Virus record (IMG/VR): IMGVR_UViG_3300025151_000297
Coordinates: 1 to 24,168 of that record
Origin: a virus
Length of the DNA: 24,168 nucleotides
Direction: 5' to 3' (one strand)
The notes beneath the pieces were generated by a model. The model did not search any database and was not told the origin of the DNA. It saw nothing but the letters and a program-made list of their open reading frames with translations. The position numbers and the translations under genes were made by a program. This document shows, in pieces, positions 13,700 to 22,474 of the stretch. How positions within the stretch are numbered: position 1 is the first letter of the stretch; each line of letters begins with the position of its first letter.

Positions 13700-14079
13700 C
13701 AGAACACACCAATCAGATTCACTGTAACAGTGCTAATCCCAGGACGCACCTGGACGAGCTGAGGGGCACTCTCGTACCGATAGCTGTTGCCGTGGATTGT
13801 CGCGCTAATCGCATCCTGATTACCTTTCCAGCCACCCTTGCCTGTTTCAGACGGAACATCAAACGTCTGGAATGTTCCCTGCGTTTCGTCATAGTGATCT
13901 AAAAACAGCTCAGCATTGGCGTCCGTGATGTTCGCGTACGTCAAAGACAGCTTCATGTTGGTGCGGTTGCTGCCATACAAAATCCGATGCTCTTTGCCGT
14001 TCTGCGCCTTGAAAGTCTTGATTGGATAATCCCCAGACTCAAATGAGCGAGACGTTGGGACCAGTGCAGGAAAAGCCAT
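13699..14079 (-). CDS. minor tail structural protein (126 aa)
   Basis: This 126-residue protein begins MAFPALVPTSRSFESGDYPI and continues with a beta-rich body ('KEHRILYGSNRTNMKLSLTYANI', 'AELFLDHYDETQGTFQTFDVP') and a C-terminal 'YRYESAPQLVQVRPGISTVTVNL'. I recall this protein type from marine cyanophages and related siphoviruses as a conserved tail protein of unknown exact role; the beta-rich shape is similar to lambda gpM-type or distal tail proteins. It sits between the J-like gene (1-nt TGATG overlap) and the probable tail-tube gene. No cysteine or catalytic motif is seen. I am confident that it is structural and unsure which tail part it forms. Confidence 0.7.
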   Translation of the reverse strand: MAFPALVPTSRSFESGDYPIKTFKAQNGKEHRILYGSNRTNMKLSLTYANITDANAELFLDHYDETQGTFQTFDVPSETGKGGWKGNQDAISATIHGNSYRYESAPQLVQVRPGISTVTVNLIGVF

Positions 14080-17000
14080 CAGATGTCCTCCACGTTGACA
14101 GAGTTGGGATCTGCAACCAGTTTGGCAAGCTTGCTGGCTTCATTGCTATCGCAAGGATGCTCAGAAGCCACAATATCAACCGTGCCTTCCTGCGAGAACG
14201 TCAGCTGCTCAACAATGTAAATGCTTTGCGAGATTTCTTCGTTCTGAACAGTAAACACTGAATCGTGGAACGTCGAATCAGCAACTTGACCACCACTGAC
14301 TTGCATTTCACCTTGCTCTACATCTTCAGAACCTGTCATGAAGTAGCTGACGCTATACGTTCCATCAGCCAGCTCCTTAACGCTTGTCACTGCACCGGTT
14401 GAGCTAACCGTGCCGTTGTTTGCGCTGCTGTACGGAGAAGAGCTTGTAATCACTTTGATGTATGAACCTGCCCTCAAATTCAGCCCATGCACAGTTGTTG
14501 AGAAATTGATGGTGTGCGATACCAGCTTGCGGATGCCTAGGAAATACTGAGCAACCTTGATTGCATGATTTCTAGAAGTACAGAACTGGGTCAGATCAAA
14601 CTGCTCTTCTGGCAAGTCCCTGTTTGAATCCTCATTAAGGGTGACCTCCATAACCCTTTCTTCTGGCAACTTGTTTCTCGACTCATGCCGATAACGCATT
14701 ACAGCCTTAAATGCCCTGCGCTCTTCGCTTCTTAGATACTCAAGCTTGTAGCTGTCTTCGAGAATGTTGCCTGCTGTAAACAGCTGGTCAATAACCACCG
14801 GCCCAGTGTTGATTTCGCCGCTCAACGGATTATGAGGGACAGCAGGCAGCAAAGAAAACTTGCCATCCATAATTACAAAATTGCACAAGAAATAAGGTGC
14901 AATGTCGGTGATGTACTGGCGGAGGTTGGTACGCTCCACAATCGCCCCATTGAAAAACAGTTCCTGCTTATGCAGGAAACGAGAGGTGTTCTGAAAATCG
15001 CTTACGTTCAGCAAAGGGGCATTGTCTACGTTCATTCCCAAAAGATTGCCCGCTCCAGCCGTCTTGTCAGTCAACAAGTAATAGACAAGATCAGTAAACA
15101 AATTGCTGGGGCCATTGGGTTGTCGATAAGTCAGGCTGTCTGGCTTGTCGTAAGGATTCCCGTCAGAAGCAGCAAAATCAGGGTGCAGACGTTTGACATG
15201 CAAACCACTGCCGACCCAACAACGCAGTTGGTCCAAAGCCGTAAAATTGCGACCGGCTTTTAATGACAAGCCAGCAAGCGTTAACCCGCCATACTCAGGT
15301 GTAGCCTCGTTAGGCAAAACTTCATTTACATAAACAATGCTGTGCTCAGGCTCTGATTCGTTTGATTTCTGCACCAAGCTTCTGTAAGGGCTTAAATCTG
15401 CATATTGGCTTTGCTGCTCAAAAATGGTTTCGCCTGACAAGCGAACTTGACTTGGAACAGTTCTGACATCATTGACCTTATACCTGACACCAACTTCGTC
15501 ATAAACAGTGTAAAAAGGATTGCTGCCGGGAATAACGCTTACAAGATCATCAAAAGTATCGCTCTTGTTCCAATTTGATGTCGTAAAGCCGTCGTCAACA
15601 ACATTAATAGCTTCAGGGTTCGACCAGCCCTTTTGCAAACCGCTGTAGTGGTTGCTAGTCAGCTCAATAACGCTAACTGTCAGTCGTATCCTGACTCTCT
15701 TTGAGCCGACTGTAATATCACGAGTCGCGCTTCTTGTTTCGCCAATAGAGAGGCTTTGAGCATCTCCAAAAATTACGTAATAATAGCCCTGCATTCGCCC
15801 GTAGGCTTGGCTAGTAGTCTCAACGTTGGCGCAATTAAATTTAAATCCTGAGAACGTTAACGTCCCGCCAGGGTGATCTTTTACAAATGGATTATCGTTC
15901 CCGTAAGCAACGTCTGGTCCTGATGTACTACCACTCCCACGGATAAATCGCTCGGGAAAGCCTAGTGACCAGTTAAAAGAACTACCAACAACTTGAGCAC
16001 TGACTCCAAGCCAAAAATGAGTTTGACCGTTGCCTCTTGCATAATGGGTGGCAGAAATCTCACGCTTCTCAACCGTCCACCTGATTTCTAGCCACTTGTC
16101 ACCAAAATCTTCGCGTGTTTCTTTTGTTATTTGCTGTCCAACTACAACTGAGGAAATGTCAGCAGTGCCAAAAATATCGTAGTAAAAAGCGCCGCTCCGC
16201 CCGATTCTTTTTTCCGGTTCATCGCCAACAAGGTTGCTTACTGGCTGACCAAGGGTTATTGATGTGGCTTTGATGAATTGACCGTTTTGATCTTGCGGCA
16301 GTGCAACTTCACGCACAATCGCTGACGGAATTGTTGTCGAGCCATCCTCTAGGGCTGTGACTGGTTTGCGAATAAATTCTTTGTTGAGCCTCAAATCTAT
16401 TTTGTTAACCCTAAGTCCGGCTGCTTCTATCTCAAACGTTCCAAGGTTTGAGACTTGTACGTTTTCTTGAACAATTCCTTGCTGTTCGTCAGATAGTGAC
16501 GCAAAAAGCTGAACAAACTGCTGGCTGTCAGGCAGTTCGCGTAATTCAGACGCTGGAATGCCAACGAATTTGTACTCAAGCTCTACAGGACCTAAATTCC
16601 TTGGATGGGTAAATCTAATAAAGTTGTATTGATCAACAGGTCTACTGCCTCTTACAACAAAGTAAACATCTATGCGAGTGAACCCAAAAGCATCGCCGTT
16701 AGCGTCTAAGCCTGCTTTACGCACAAAGACCTGAAACACTGAAGATCTCATAATTGTGCCTGTGTACGTACCATTGCGTACAGTTACTTCTTCTTTGTCA
16801 AATTCTCCTAGCTCATTTGGAGTGGGAACAGTATTAAAAGCACAGAGGCCATTTAAACGCTGAAAAACTTTACTGCGAATGCCAATTTCAGTTACAACAG
16901 CTGGCTTGTTGTTTCTGACAATGCCAGTGGCCACTCTTGTGATTGGGAAAAATGCAGCACCAATTCCGTTTGGTCCGTCGTCAGCCACAAATCCTTTGCT

Positions 17001-18530
17001 GGGATTAACTACGTTTTGCCTGCTAACAAGCCCAATAGTGCGCTGCTGTGATTCATCAGTGTCAATACACTTCAAGCGGATTTTTTGGGTTTCGTTGATG
17101 TCAGGATCAAACCGCTCCAATCTTCGCCCAGACACCACCCATCGGGTATTGCCAATCGCAAACTCTTCGCCAATCTGCATTGATTCATCAGCTGCAAGCT
17201 GCTCCGCTTCAACGGAAGCATTGATGTCCCCAACGGATTCGCCACCTTTGTTGTCGTTTCGTTGATACTTGTCCTCGGGAATACTTGCTGGAACCATTAC
17301 AAACTCAGCAATATCTCCGACGCTGACACTCTGTATCCCAAAATAACTATCGCTGCCGTCAACCTGTTTCTCTGATCCATCTAATTTTTTTATCAGCCTA
17401 GTTATGCCCATGCGAGGGCTATACATGCGCCCTTTGCCTTTTTGGTTTTGTTTTCGGATTTTCTTCAGCTCATCTGCTTGCCCAGGCTTTGGGTCTAGAT
17501 TGTCAGCGCCGACAATTTTGATGCGGCGCAATGTCAAGTTGAATACTTGTAGTCTTTCTGCTTTAGTGTCAACGTCCCCGATAATTGAGACAGTTTCATA
17601 ATTCACCCTATAACCATTGCCATTTGGCAAAGCCCCATACATTCCAAACTGAGCGCTGTTGCTTAATGAAAATGAGTGGCAAAAAGCTTTATCTCTAATG
17701 CTTTTATCGCTAGGACAAATGAAAGCATCATCCAAATTCCCGTTAAATTGCTCTGGATCACCTAGCTCTGGTTCTCCAGCTGTTCCATACACAACGTTGC
17801 CAGCTCGCAAACGATTAAAGCCTGATGATGTCTGAAGATCCCCTAACGGTGAGTTGCGTTTCCAGTAAAACGCAAAAAAGTCTTCGTATATAGCATCCAA
17901 GGCATTGTTGCCTAAGTAAATGCCTTCAAGGTCAGGTTTTTCAATGCCGTCAGGGGCAACAGCATCAGCATGACCCTGTTCACCCACAACAAACATCATC
18001 TTGGCTGATTGCTGCGTTCCATGGCTAAACATGCGGGACCACACCATTTTTGGCGTAATCAACATGCCACCGATATCCTTCTCTTCGTTGTAAAGACCAA
18101 AAATGATGGGGATAGGTGAGCCGTAATCAGCAAGCTCGTTCAGCGTGTCAAAACCACGACTTGGGGTAAAACGATTCGTAGCATTAACACTGCCAAGATC
18201 CAGCTGACTCCGCTTTGATGCCTCAGGCATCTTTGGCTTTGGCGTCAACAGATATGCAACACCAGTCGTGACAACGCTGATTACAAGGCTTACGATCGCA
18301 ATCGTTGAAGGTTCATTTCTTACGTCCGGAATGTGAGCATATTCAGCTGGACGCACCATGCCTTTACGCCGCACCTCTGCAGCAAATCTGCGGTACTCCT
18401 CTTCAGTTATGCCAATCGTCTTAATTAACTCTTTTTCGTACGGAAGCAGGGGCACGTCGTAAACAGACGGGCCGAAGACCACTGAACCTTCTCCGACATT
18501 CGATTGACGTACAAAATTCCCGTATGCCAT
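14079..18530 (-). CDS. J-like host-specificity / tail-tip attachment protein (1483 aa)
   Basis: This 1483-residue protein corresponds in position, size and style to lambda gpJ and the baseplate hub/tip proteins of siphoviruses. Residues 1-75 are polar, 76-96 a strong hydrophobic helix (IAIVSLVISVVTTGVAYLLT) typical of gpI/gpJ-type N-termini, and 136-146 the family-like YGSPIPIIFG. A middle region (770-980) has a duplicated about 60-residue module beginning YYDIFG (783) and YYVIFG (917), with 'T.HY' and 'SNHY' near the ends. The C-terminal third holds FLCNFVIMDGKFSLLPAVP (1214-1232), SYKLEYLRSEERRAF (1260-1274) and VTSVKELADGTYSVSYF (1381-1397), reminiscent of the J core. It probably forms the tip that contacts the receptor and opens the tail. 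Start ATG 18530 lies within the NlpC/P60 gene (106-bp overlap). Confidence 0.85.
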   Translation of the reverse strand: MAYGNFVRQSNVGEGSVVFGPSVYDVPLLPYEKELIKTIGITEEEYRRFAAEVRRKGMVRPAEYAHIPDVRNEPSTIAIVSLVISVVTTGVAYLLTPKPKMPEASKRSQLDLGSVNATNRFTPSRGFDTLNELADYGSPIPIIFGLYNEEKDIGGMLITPKMVWSRMFSHGTQQSAKMMFVVGEQGHADAVAPDGIEKPDLEGIYLGNNALDAIYEDFFAFYWKRNSPLGDLQTSSGFNRLRAGNVVYGTAGEPELGDPEQFNGNLDDAFICPSDKSIRDKAFCHSFSLSNSAQFGMYGALPNGNGYRVNYETVSIIGDVDTKAERLQVFNLTLRRIKIVGADNLDPKPGQADELKKIRKQNQKGKGRMYSPRMGITRLIKKLDGSEKQVDGSDSYFGIQSVSVGDIAEFVMVPASIPEDKYQRNDNKGGESVGDINASVEAEQLAADESMQIGEEFAIGNTRWVVSGRRLERFDPDINETQKIRLKCIDTDESQQRTIGLVSRQNVVNPSKGFVADDGPNGIGAAFFPITRVATGIVRNNKPAVVTEIGIRSKVFQRLNGLCAFNTVPTPNELGEFDKEEVTVRNGTYTGTIMRSSVFQVFVRKAGLDANGDAFGFTRIDVYFVVRGSRPVDQYNFIRFTHPRNLGPVELEYKFVGIPASELRELPDSQQFVQLFASLSDEQQGIVQENVQVSNLGTFEIEAAGLRVNKIDLRLNKEFIRKPVTALEDGSTTIPSAIVREVALPQDQNGQFIKATSITLGQPVSNLVGDEPEKRIGRSGAFYYDIFGTADISSVVVGQQITKETREDFGDKWLEIRWTVEKREISATHYARGNGQTHFWLGVSAQVVGSSFNWSLGFPERFIRGSGSTSGPDVAYGNDNPFVKDHPGGTLTFSGFKFNCANVETTSQAYGRMQGYYYVIFGDAQSLSIGETRSATRDITVGSKRVRIRLTVSVIELTSNHYSGLQKGWSNPEAINVVDDGFTTSNWNKSDTFDDLVSVIPGSNPFYTVYDEVGVRYKVNDVRTVPSQVRLSGETIFEQQSQYADLSPYRSLVQKSNESEPEHSIVYVNEVLPNEATPEYGGLTLAGLSLKAGRNFTALDQLRCWVGSGLHVKRLHPDFAASDGNPYDKPDSLTYRQPNGPSNLFTDLVYYLLTDKTAGAGNLLGMNVDNAPLLNVSDFQNTSRFLHKQELFFNGAIVERTNLRQYITDIAPYFLCNFVIMDGKFSLLPAVPHNPLSGEINTGPVVIDQLFTAGNILEDSYKLEYLRSEERRAFKAVMRYRHESRNKLPEERVMEVTLNEDSNRDLPEEQFDLTQFCTSRNHAIKVAQYFLGIRKLVSHTINFSTTVHGLNLRAGSYIKVITSSSPYSSANNGTVSSTGAVTSVKELADGTYSVSYFMTGSEDVEQGEMQVSGGQVADSTFHDSVFTVQNEEISQSIYIVEQLTFSQEGTVDIVASEHPCDSNEASKLAKLVADPNSVNVEDI

Positions 18531-18793
18531 GTGACTGCAAATGCCCAGGATTGCTGCGGTAGCAGCAGAATATCCCCATCATACTGAGGTCGATCAACGC
18601 GGAAACCCCAACGCATAAGGTCTCGGCAGATCTCCCACTTGCTCGCTTCGTACCAAGATTGCTTAAACGGTGGAGCGTCAACGCCCATCCGCTCCAACGC
18701 CTGATAACACAGGTGGATGCAATCGATATAGCCGTCACTGCCGTCAGCGCCAAAGCGATACGGCATTCCGATTAGATCACTGCAGTCGGACAC
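18425..18793 (-). CDS. NlpC/P60-type tail-tip cysteine peptidase (122 aa)
   Basis: The product resembles lambda gpK's C-terminal NlpC/P60 part, a cell-wall peptidase at the tail tip that opens peptidoglycan during DNA entry. With a GTG start at 18793 it is 122 residues: 'DLIGMPYRFGADGSDGYIDC' places the catalytic Cys at residue 25, in the usual 'G.PY..G...P..fDC' context. The matching His90 is in VTWHTGILYVN. An upstream TTG at 18820 is open in frame but gives MWATCRLAT, an extra non-homologous stretch, so I prefer the GTG. It overlaps the upstream gene by 17 bp and the J-like gene by 106 bp in a different frame. The conserved-looking end CFRTKK falls inside that overlap, so the overlap seems real. 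The gene is short compared with lambda gpK, which has an extra N-terminal JAMM domain; none is present here. Confidence 0.75.
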   Translation of the reverse strand: MSDCSDLIGMPYRFGADGSDGYIDCIHLCYQALERMGVDAPPFKQSWYEASKWEICRDLMRWGFRVDRPQYDGDILLLPQQSWAFAVTWHTGILYVNRMSEKVQWSSARLFTTCPCFRTKKS

Positions 18794-19277
18794 TGTTGCT
18801 AATCGGCAAGTTGCCCACAAGTTTTTGCGTCAAAGATCGCATTGGAACATCCGTTCCAACAGCATCCAACACTGAACTCAGCTCTAGGTTGAGCGACACG
18901 TTGTCCCACTGTCCACCAGTAACGACGCCGGTATAGGTGTGAACAGTCGTGTGCGTTGCTGATGTCCCAGAGTCAGGGTCAGAATCTTCAATGATCAGCA
19001 CCTCAACTTCCATCAGATAACTGCCTTCAATCGCACTGACGCCCCAACCGCGTGCCAACTTGTTATTTGGAAAAGCCAGCGATGCTTCAAGGCCATCACC
19101 TGTGCGATTCACGGTGACACCAGAAAAGCCAAACGGCGCGAACTGATAACTTTGCGCTGTTTGATCCGTTGTGCCTTGGTGGGTCAGCTGTTTGCCAATG
19201 AAAAAGTTTTGATAACGAAATTCAACAGTGTCCGTTGGCTTAATCCTCAGGACATGACCAAAAGCAAACTGCGTCAC
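18777..19277 (-). CDS. gpL-like minor tail protein (166 aa)
   Basis: This 166-residue protein starts with a GTG whose GTGA overlaps the stop of the tape measure gene by 4 nt. The body is beta-rich: 'FAPFGFSGVTVNRTGDGLEA', then 'IEGSYLMEVEVLIIED', a Thr/His-rich loop, and 'YTGVVTGGQWDNVSLNLELS', ending 'DAVGTDVPMRSLTQKLVGNL'. The region 'Y.G.v.g......l.l...l....' is like the DUF1833/gpL-type minor tail proteins that sit between tape measure and the NlpC/P60 protein in lambda-like modules. Position agrees (H-L-K-J order). Probably part of the distal tail or hub ring. Assignment rests mainly on order and partial motif likeness. Confidence 0.65.
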   Translation of the reverse strand: MTQFAFGHVLRIKPTDTVEFRYQNFFIGKQLTHQGTTDQTAQSYQFAPFGFSGVTVNRTGDGLEASLAFPNNKLARGWGVSAIEGSYLMEVEVLIIEDSDPDSGTSATHTTVHTYTGVVTGGQWDNVSLNLELSSVLDAVGTDVPMRSLTQKLVGNLPISNSVRLQ

Positions 19278-22180
19278 ATTCCCAACCTCTTACGAGTGCC
19301 GCTGCTCATTTGCAACCGCTTCAATGTTTTCTGCTCACCCTGTTTAGCACCCTGATCAGCAGCTTGCCTCAAGCCAGCCTGGAACTGATCAGCCGTCACG
19401 TAATCAACGCTGTTGATACGCTCCACGGTGTAGCGAACGTCGATTGGTGCGGCAACTGCTGTTCCGCCACCTTCGCCTGACGTTCCAGACGCTCCTCCAT
19501 CTGGGATGACTGAAGATCCGCGAGCGCCACGAGAGTAACGCGACATGCTTTCACGCATCTTGCTTTCAGGAATAACGTATTCGCCTTGACCACCTTCGCC
19601 AACGATTGCATTGGTTGGACCAGAAACGTAACCACCGTTTGCAAGCTTGATCGGAGTCGAGGCCGCAACGTCCGCAAGGTTTCCTGTATCTGGCAGAACT
19701 GACGCCACATTGGAACTAAAAGGATCAGGCGTTGAACTGTTACCACCACTAATGCCAGCAAACATCCTGGCAATGCCGATCGCGATATAAGTCGCAATCA
19801 TTTGTGCAGCCTGTTTGGCTAACACATCAGCAATGCTCTTCAACATGTCCGCAAAGACTTCCTTGACGCTTTGCGCTCCAGTGACAAGGTTCTGCATACC
19901 GTTGACAAGCGAGTTGCCAATGGCATTGCCGACACCTTGAGACACCTGAACAGCGTGCTGCTCAAGGTCGTTCAAGCTTTCAACTGACTGTTTAATAAAT
20001 TGGTTAAGAGGACTGTTTTCTGCAGATATTTGCCGCATCAAATCACCAACCTGTCCAAGTTGTGACTCGGACATTCCACCCTCTTTTAGCTCTTGCAAAT
20101 CTTTTTCGATCCGAAGCCGCTCACGCTCTGCTTCGCTTGTGGCTTGACTGATTGCAAGTTGATACTCAAGATCTGCAACAGTATCGTCAAACAACTCCTG
20201 ACGCATACGCTGTTCTTCCGTGATCTGACGTTCAGTTTCACGTTGAGCAGCCAGCTTTTCAGTGGCTTTGCCGATATTGATCGCCTCTATCTCGCGCTGA
20301 TCCGTGACACCAATAAGAGCTTGTTTACGGCTGGCTTCGATTTCAGCCATTTTCTGTTCGCCTTGCAAGCGAATAACCAATTGAGTATCGCCAAGAGCTT
20401 CAGCAGCTGCGATTTGATCCCTGAATCGAGAAATCTCAAGAACTTTCTGACGCTCTTCCTCAAGCTTTGCTAATCGTTTCAGCAATCGGTCTTCTTCTCT
20501 TGCCGCTTTGTCTGCACCACGATCTGGTCGGTCTGCAGCTCTAAGCAACTCCAAACCTGTTGGCTCGATAGCAGCACCTTCTGGGATTACTTGACCGCCA
20601 AATTTTTCTACCGCAAGTCGCTTACCTTCTGGACTAATTACGCTTTTAGTTCTTGCGCCACCTTGGCCACCAACTTCCTTGGTAAACGGCTTTAAAAATT
20701 CTTCAATTTCTTTTGCTCTAGCGCCCGTAGCTTCGCTCATCAAAGCGTTGAACTGGTTATTCAGCACAACATCTCCAACAACTTTGTTTATTGCGGCTAA
20801 CAACGGAGTCAAAGCTCTTGAAATAAATGCTTGAACTTGAAGTATTAAGGCATTAAACAACTTGCCCATTTTATTGGCTTCATCGCCAAGATCTTTCAAG
20901 GCTTTTAGGCCAGCACCGCCAACCTGTTTGGCCATCTCCTTGGTCATCAAGGCAGCCGCTTCGGTGACCTTTCCTTCTTCAATTAGCTTTTCAATGCGGA
21001 ACTGCATTGCATCAGAGCTAAACAAGCTCTTTTCAGCCATAAAGTCAGCTGCGCCACCAACACTGGTGAAGGCTTTGCCAGCCTCAACCATACTTGCAAC
21101 AAATTGATCAATTTGCTGACCAATGGCGCTGAACGCAATTTGCGCTCCAAAAGATCCTGTTAGTCCGCCTGCTGCGCCACCAAGAACTGCGCCTGGACCG
21201 CCACCAAACAACAATGGGAAGCCAGCACCAAGACCAACTTGCTCAAGTCGTCCTCTTCTGCGTTTTCCGCGCTGTGTTGCGCGATTTTGAGAAATATCTT
21301 TGGCTGTTTCTTCTAGCTGACCCAAAGCTGTAGCCCAGCTTCGTTTGACCTGAGCGTTTCTTGCTTTAAAAACTCCAGCTGTTTCTTGCAGCTCTCCTAA
21401 CGCTTTAGCCCAAGATCCTTGGACTTGTGCAGCTCGAAGCTCTGTTGCCTTGGCGGCTTGAATTGCTTTGGGAGAACCGGGAATTGCTGTACTTCCTCTA
21501 ATAGGAAGAGCAGCACCACCAGTTGGGAAACTAGGACCAAAAGGAGTTCTAGAAACCGTTGCACCAGCAAGGAACGCTGGTGATCCTGGAAAATTAAGTC
21601 CACCTCTAATCGGGCTTGCAATCTGACGACCAGCTGCAGCAATTTGAGCTGGAGAGCCCATCATTGTGCGCGTTCCACCTACCGGACTAGACGCAAACCC
21701 CTGGCGCTGCTCTTTAAGGATTCGCAGTTTTGACTGCTCTAAACGAATACTCTTTTCTAAAATTCGAAACTCTTTCTCGGCGCTGCCAAAACGCCTATTG
21801 CTTTGTTCAGTTGTCGCCTTTGCTAGCTGCTTTCTTAACTTGCTGACATTGAGGCCCTTCGCCTCCATTTCGTTAATCCTGTTCAGCAGACGAGCACGTT
21901 TTTCTTGTGTTTTAACAAGTGTATCTATGCTTAACGCTTGATCTCTGGTCTGTTTATTTATCTCCCGCTGCCTTAGTGCTATTTTTCTATTTACCTTGTC
22001 AAGGCTTTGTATTTTCATTGCAGTTGCATTCAGCATCTCCGTGCTGGGCAACGCAAGAACAGGTTGTTTTTTTCCGCCTTTGCCTCTGCCAATGTTATTT
22101 ACAGCCTTATCAACCTTCTTAAGATCTCGCTCGAGCTGCTGGGTATTGATCTTGATATTGACTTCGTACTCAGCAGCCAC
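19274..22180 (-). CDS. tail tape measure protein (968 aa)
   Basis: This 968-residue protein starts with GTG at 22180. Residues 1-160 are mostly coiled coil, and 160-250 a Pro/Gly-rich linker with repeated PGSP/PIRG motifs. Residues 251-275 and 276-300 are a perfectly aligned 25-residue tandem repeat (AQV..SWA.ALG.L.ETA). Hydrophobic, Gly-rich stretches at about 313-360 and 785-812 are typical of the membrane-inserting parts of tape measures. Residues 560-705 form a long charged helix. Near the end is GPTNAIVGEGGQGEYVIPES (853-872), the common tape-measure 'GE.G.E.viP' motif, and a C-terminal DVRYTVERINSVDYVTADQF region. The length suggests a tail of roughly 140 nm if about 0.15 nm per residue holds. 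It acts inside the tail as ruler and probably channel former. No muramidase or peptidase domain is seen. Confidence 0.9.
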   Translation of the reverse strand: MAAEYEVNIKINTQQLERDLKKVDKAVNNIGRGKGGKKQPVLALPSTEMLNATAMKIQSLDKVNRKIALRQREINKQTRDQALSIDTLVKTQEKRARLLNRINEMEAKGLNVSKLRKQLAKATTEQSNRRFGSAEKEFRILEKSIRLEQSKLRILKEQRQGFASSPVGGTRTMMGSPAQIAAAGRQIASPIRGGLNFPGSPAFLAGATVSRTPFGPSFPTGGAALPIRGSTAIPGSPKAIQAAKATELRAAQVQGSWAKALGELQETAGVFKARNAQVKRSWATALGQLEETAKDISQNRATQRGKRRRGRLEQVGLGAGFPLLFGGGPGAVLGGAAGGLTGSFGAQIAFSAIGQQIDQFVASMVEAGKAFTSVGGAADFMAEKSLFSSDAMQFRIEKLIEEGKVTEAAALMTKEMAKQVGGAGLKALKDLGDEANKMGKLFNALILQVQAFISRALTPLLAAINKVVGDVVLNNQFNALMSEATGARAKEIEEFLKPFTKEVGGQGGARTKSVISPEGKRLAVEKFGGQVIPEGAAIEPTGLELLRAADRPDRGADKAAREEDRLLKRLAKLEEERQKVLEISRFRDQIAAAEALGDTQLVIRLQGEQKMAEIEASRKQALIGVTDQREIEAINIGKATEKLAAQRETERQITEEQRMRQELFDDTVADLEYQLAISQATSEAERERLRIEKDLQELKEGGMSESQLGQVGDLMRQISAENSPLNQFIKQSVESLNDLEQHAVQVSQGVGNAIGNSLVNGMQNLVTGAQSVKEVFADMLKSIADVLAKQAAQMIATYIAIGIARMFAGISGGNSSTPDPFSSNVASVLPDTGNLADVAASTPIKLANGGYVSGPTNAIVGEGGQGEYVIPESKMRESMSRYSRGARGSSVIPDGGASGTSGEGGGTAVAAPIDVRYTVERINSVDYVTADQFQAGLRQAADQGAKQGEQKTLKRLQMSSGTRKRLGM

Positions 22181-22207
22181 GACTAACCCGAAGACATTGC
22201 CTTCAGG

Positions 22208-22408
22208 TTAGCGCACACGGCGATATTGAGCCTGCTGACGACTTCGCTCGATCTCCTTCTGCTCCCGATCAGACTTAACTGAGCAGTAGGCGCTCCAAGC
22301 GACAAGCTCTTCCATCGACATGCTGGCTCGAAGCTGAGCCAGTGTCATGCCTAGCTTTTCAGCAATGAAGAACTGCAGGAACAGAAAGTGATCCTTCTCA
22401 ATCCTCGC
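22208..22408 (-). CDS. T extension of the frameshifted tail-assembly chaperone G-T
   Basis: This is the downstream frame of the chaperone pair. After the shift at 22409-22412 the product continues ARIEKDHFLFLQFFIAEKLG...LRASMSMEELVAWSAYCS and ends QQAQYRRVR, 66 residues in all. The 'FL.FF....G.T...L...MS..E...W.AY' pattern is what the T part of phage tail chaperones looks like (lambda gpGT, DUF4035-like). The open frame also reads upstream to an ATG at 22474, but those residues (MCWTLCPRCRAW...) are Cys/Trp-rich and implausible, so expression as a G-T fusion of about 186 residues is favoured over independent start. The T part recruits tube subunits and binds the tape measure in lambda; it is expected here 27 bp before the tape measure gene. 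Confidence 0.75.
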   Translation of the reverse strand, partial: ARIEKDHFLFLQFFIAEKLGMTLAQLRASMSMEELVAWSAYCSVKSDREQKEIERSRQQAQYRRVR

Positions 22409-22474
22409 TTTTAAGGTCGTCCGCTTCTTCCACCTCATCCATGCTCTGCATCTTGGACATAATGTCCAGCACAA
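22398..22474 (-). other. programmed +1 ribosomal frameshift region of the G/G-T chaperone
   Basis: In the G frame the minus-strand codons read GAC CTT AAA AGC GAG GAT TGA. The T frame is the +1 frame (TTA AAA GCG AGG). The A run at 22412-22409 allows the lysine tRNA on AAA to slide one base forward with perfect re-pairing, yielding ...DDLK then ARIEKD. A -1 shift would meet TAA at once and is excluded; a -2 shift would reach the T frame but without good re-pairing. The mechanism (+1 on AAA-A) is inferred from sequence. Confidence 0.6.

Noticed and set aside
14832-15263. 143-codon plus-strand frame opposite the J-like gene
   Set aside because: Antisense shadow of a strongly supported gene; no start signal and no plus-strand context.
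18421-18753. 110-codon minus-strand frame over the NlpC/P60 gene
   Set aside because: Third-frame shadow; the NlpC/P60 and J-like frames already account for this DNA with motif support.
22411-22474. T-type frame as an independent gene starting at 22474
   Set aside because: The first residues are Cys/Trp/Arg-rich and read over the G gene; a frameshift fusion explains the data better.
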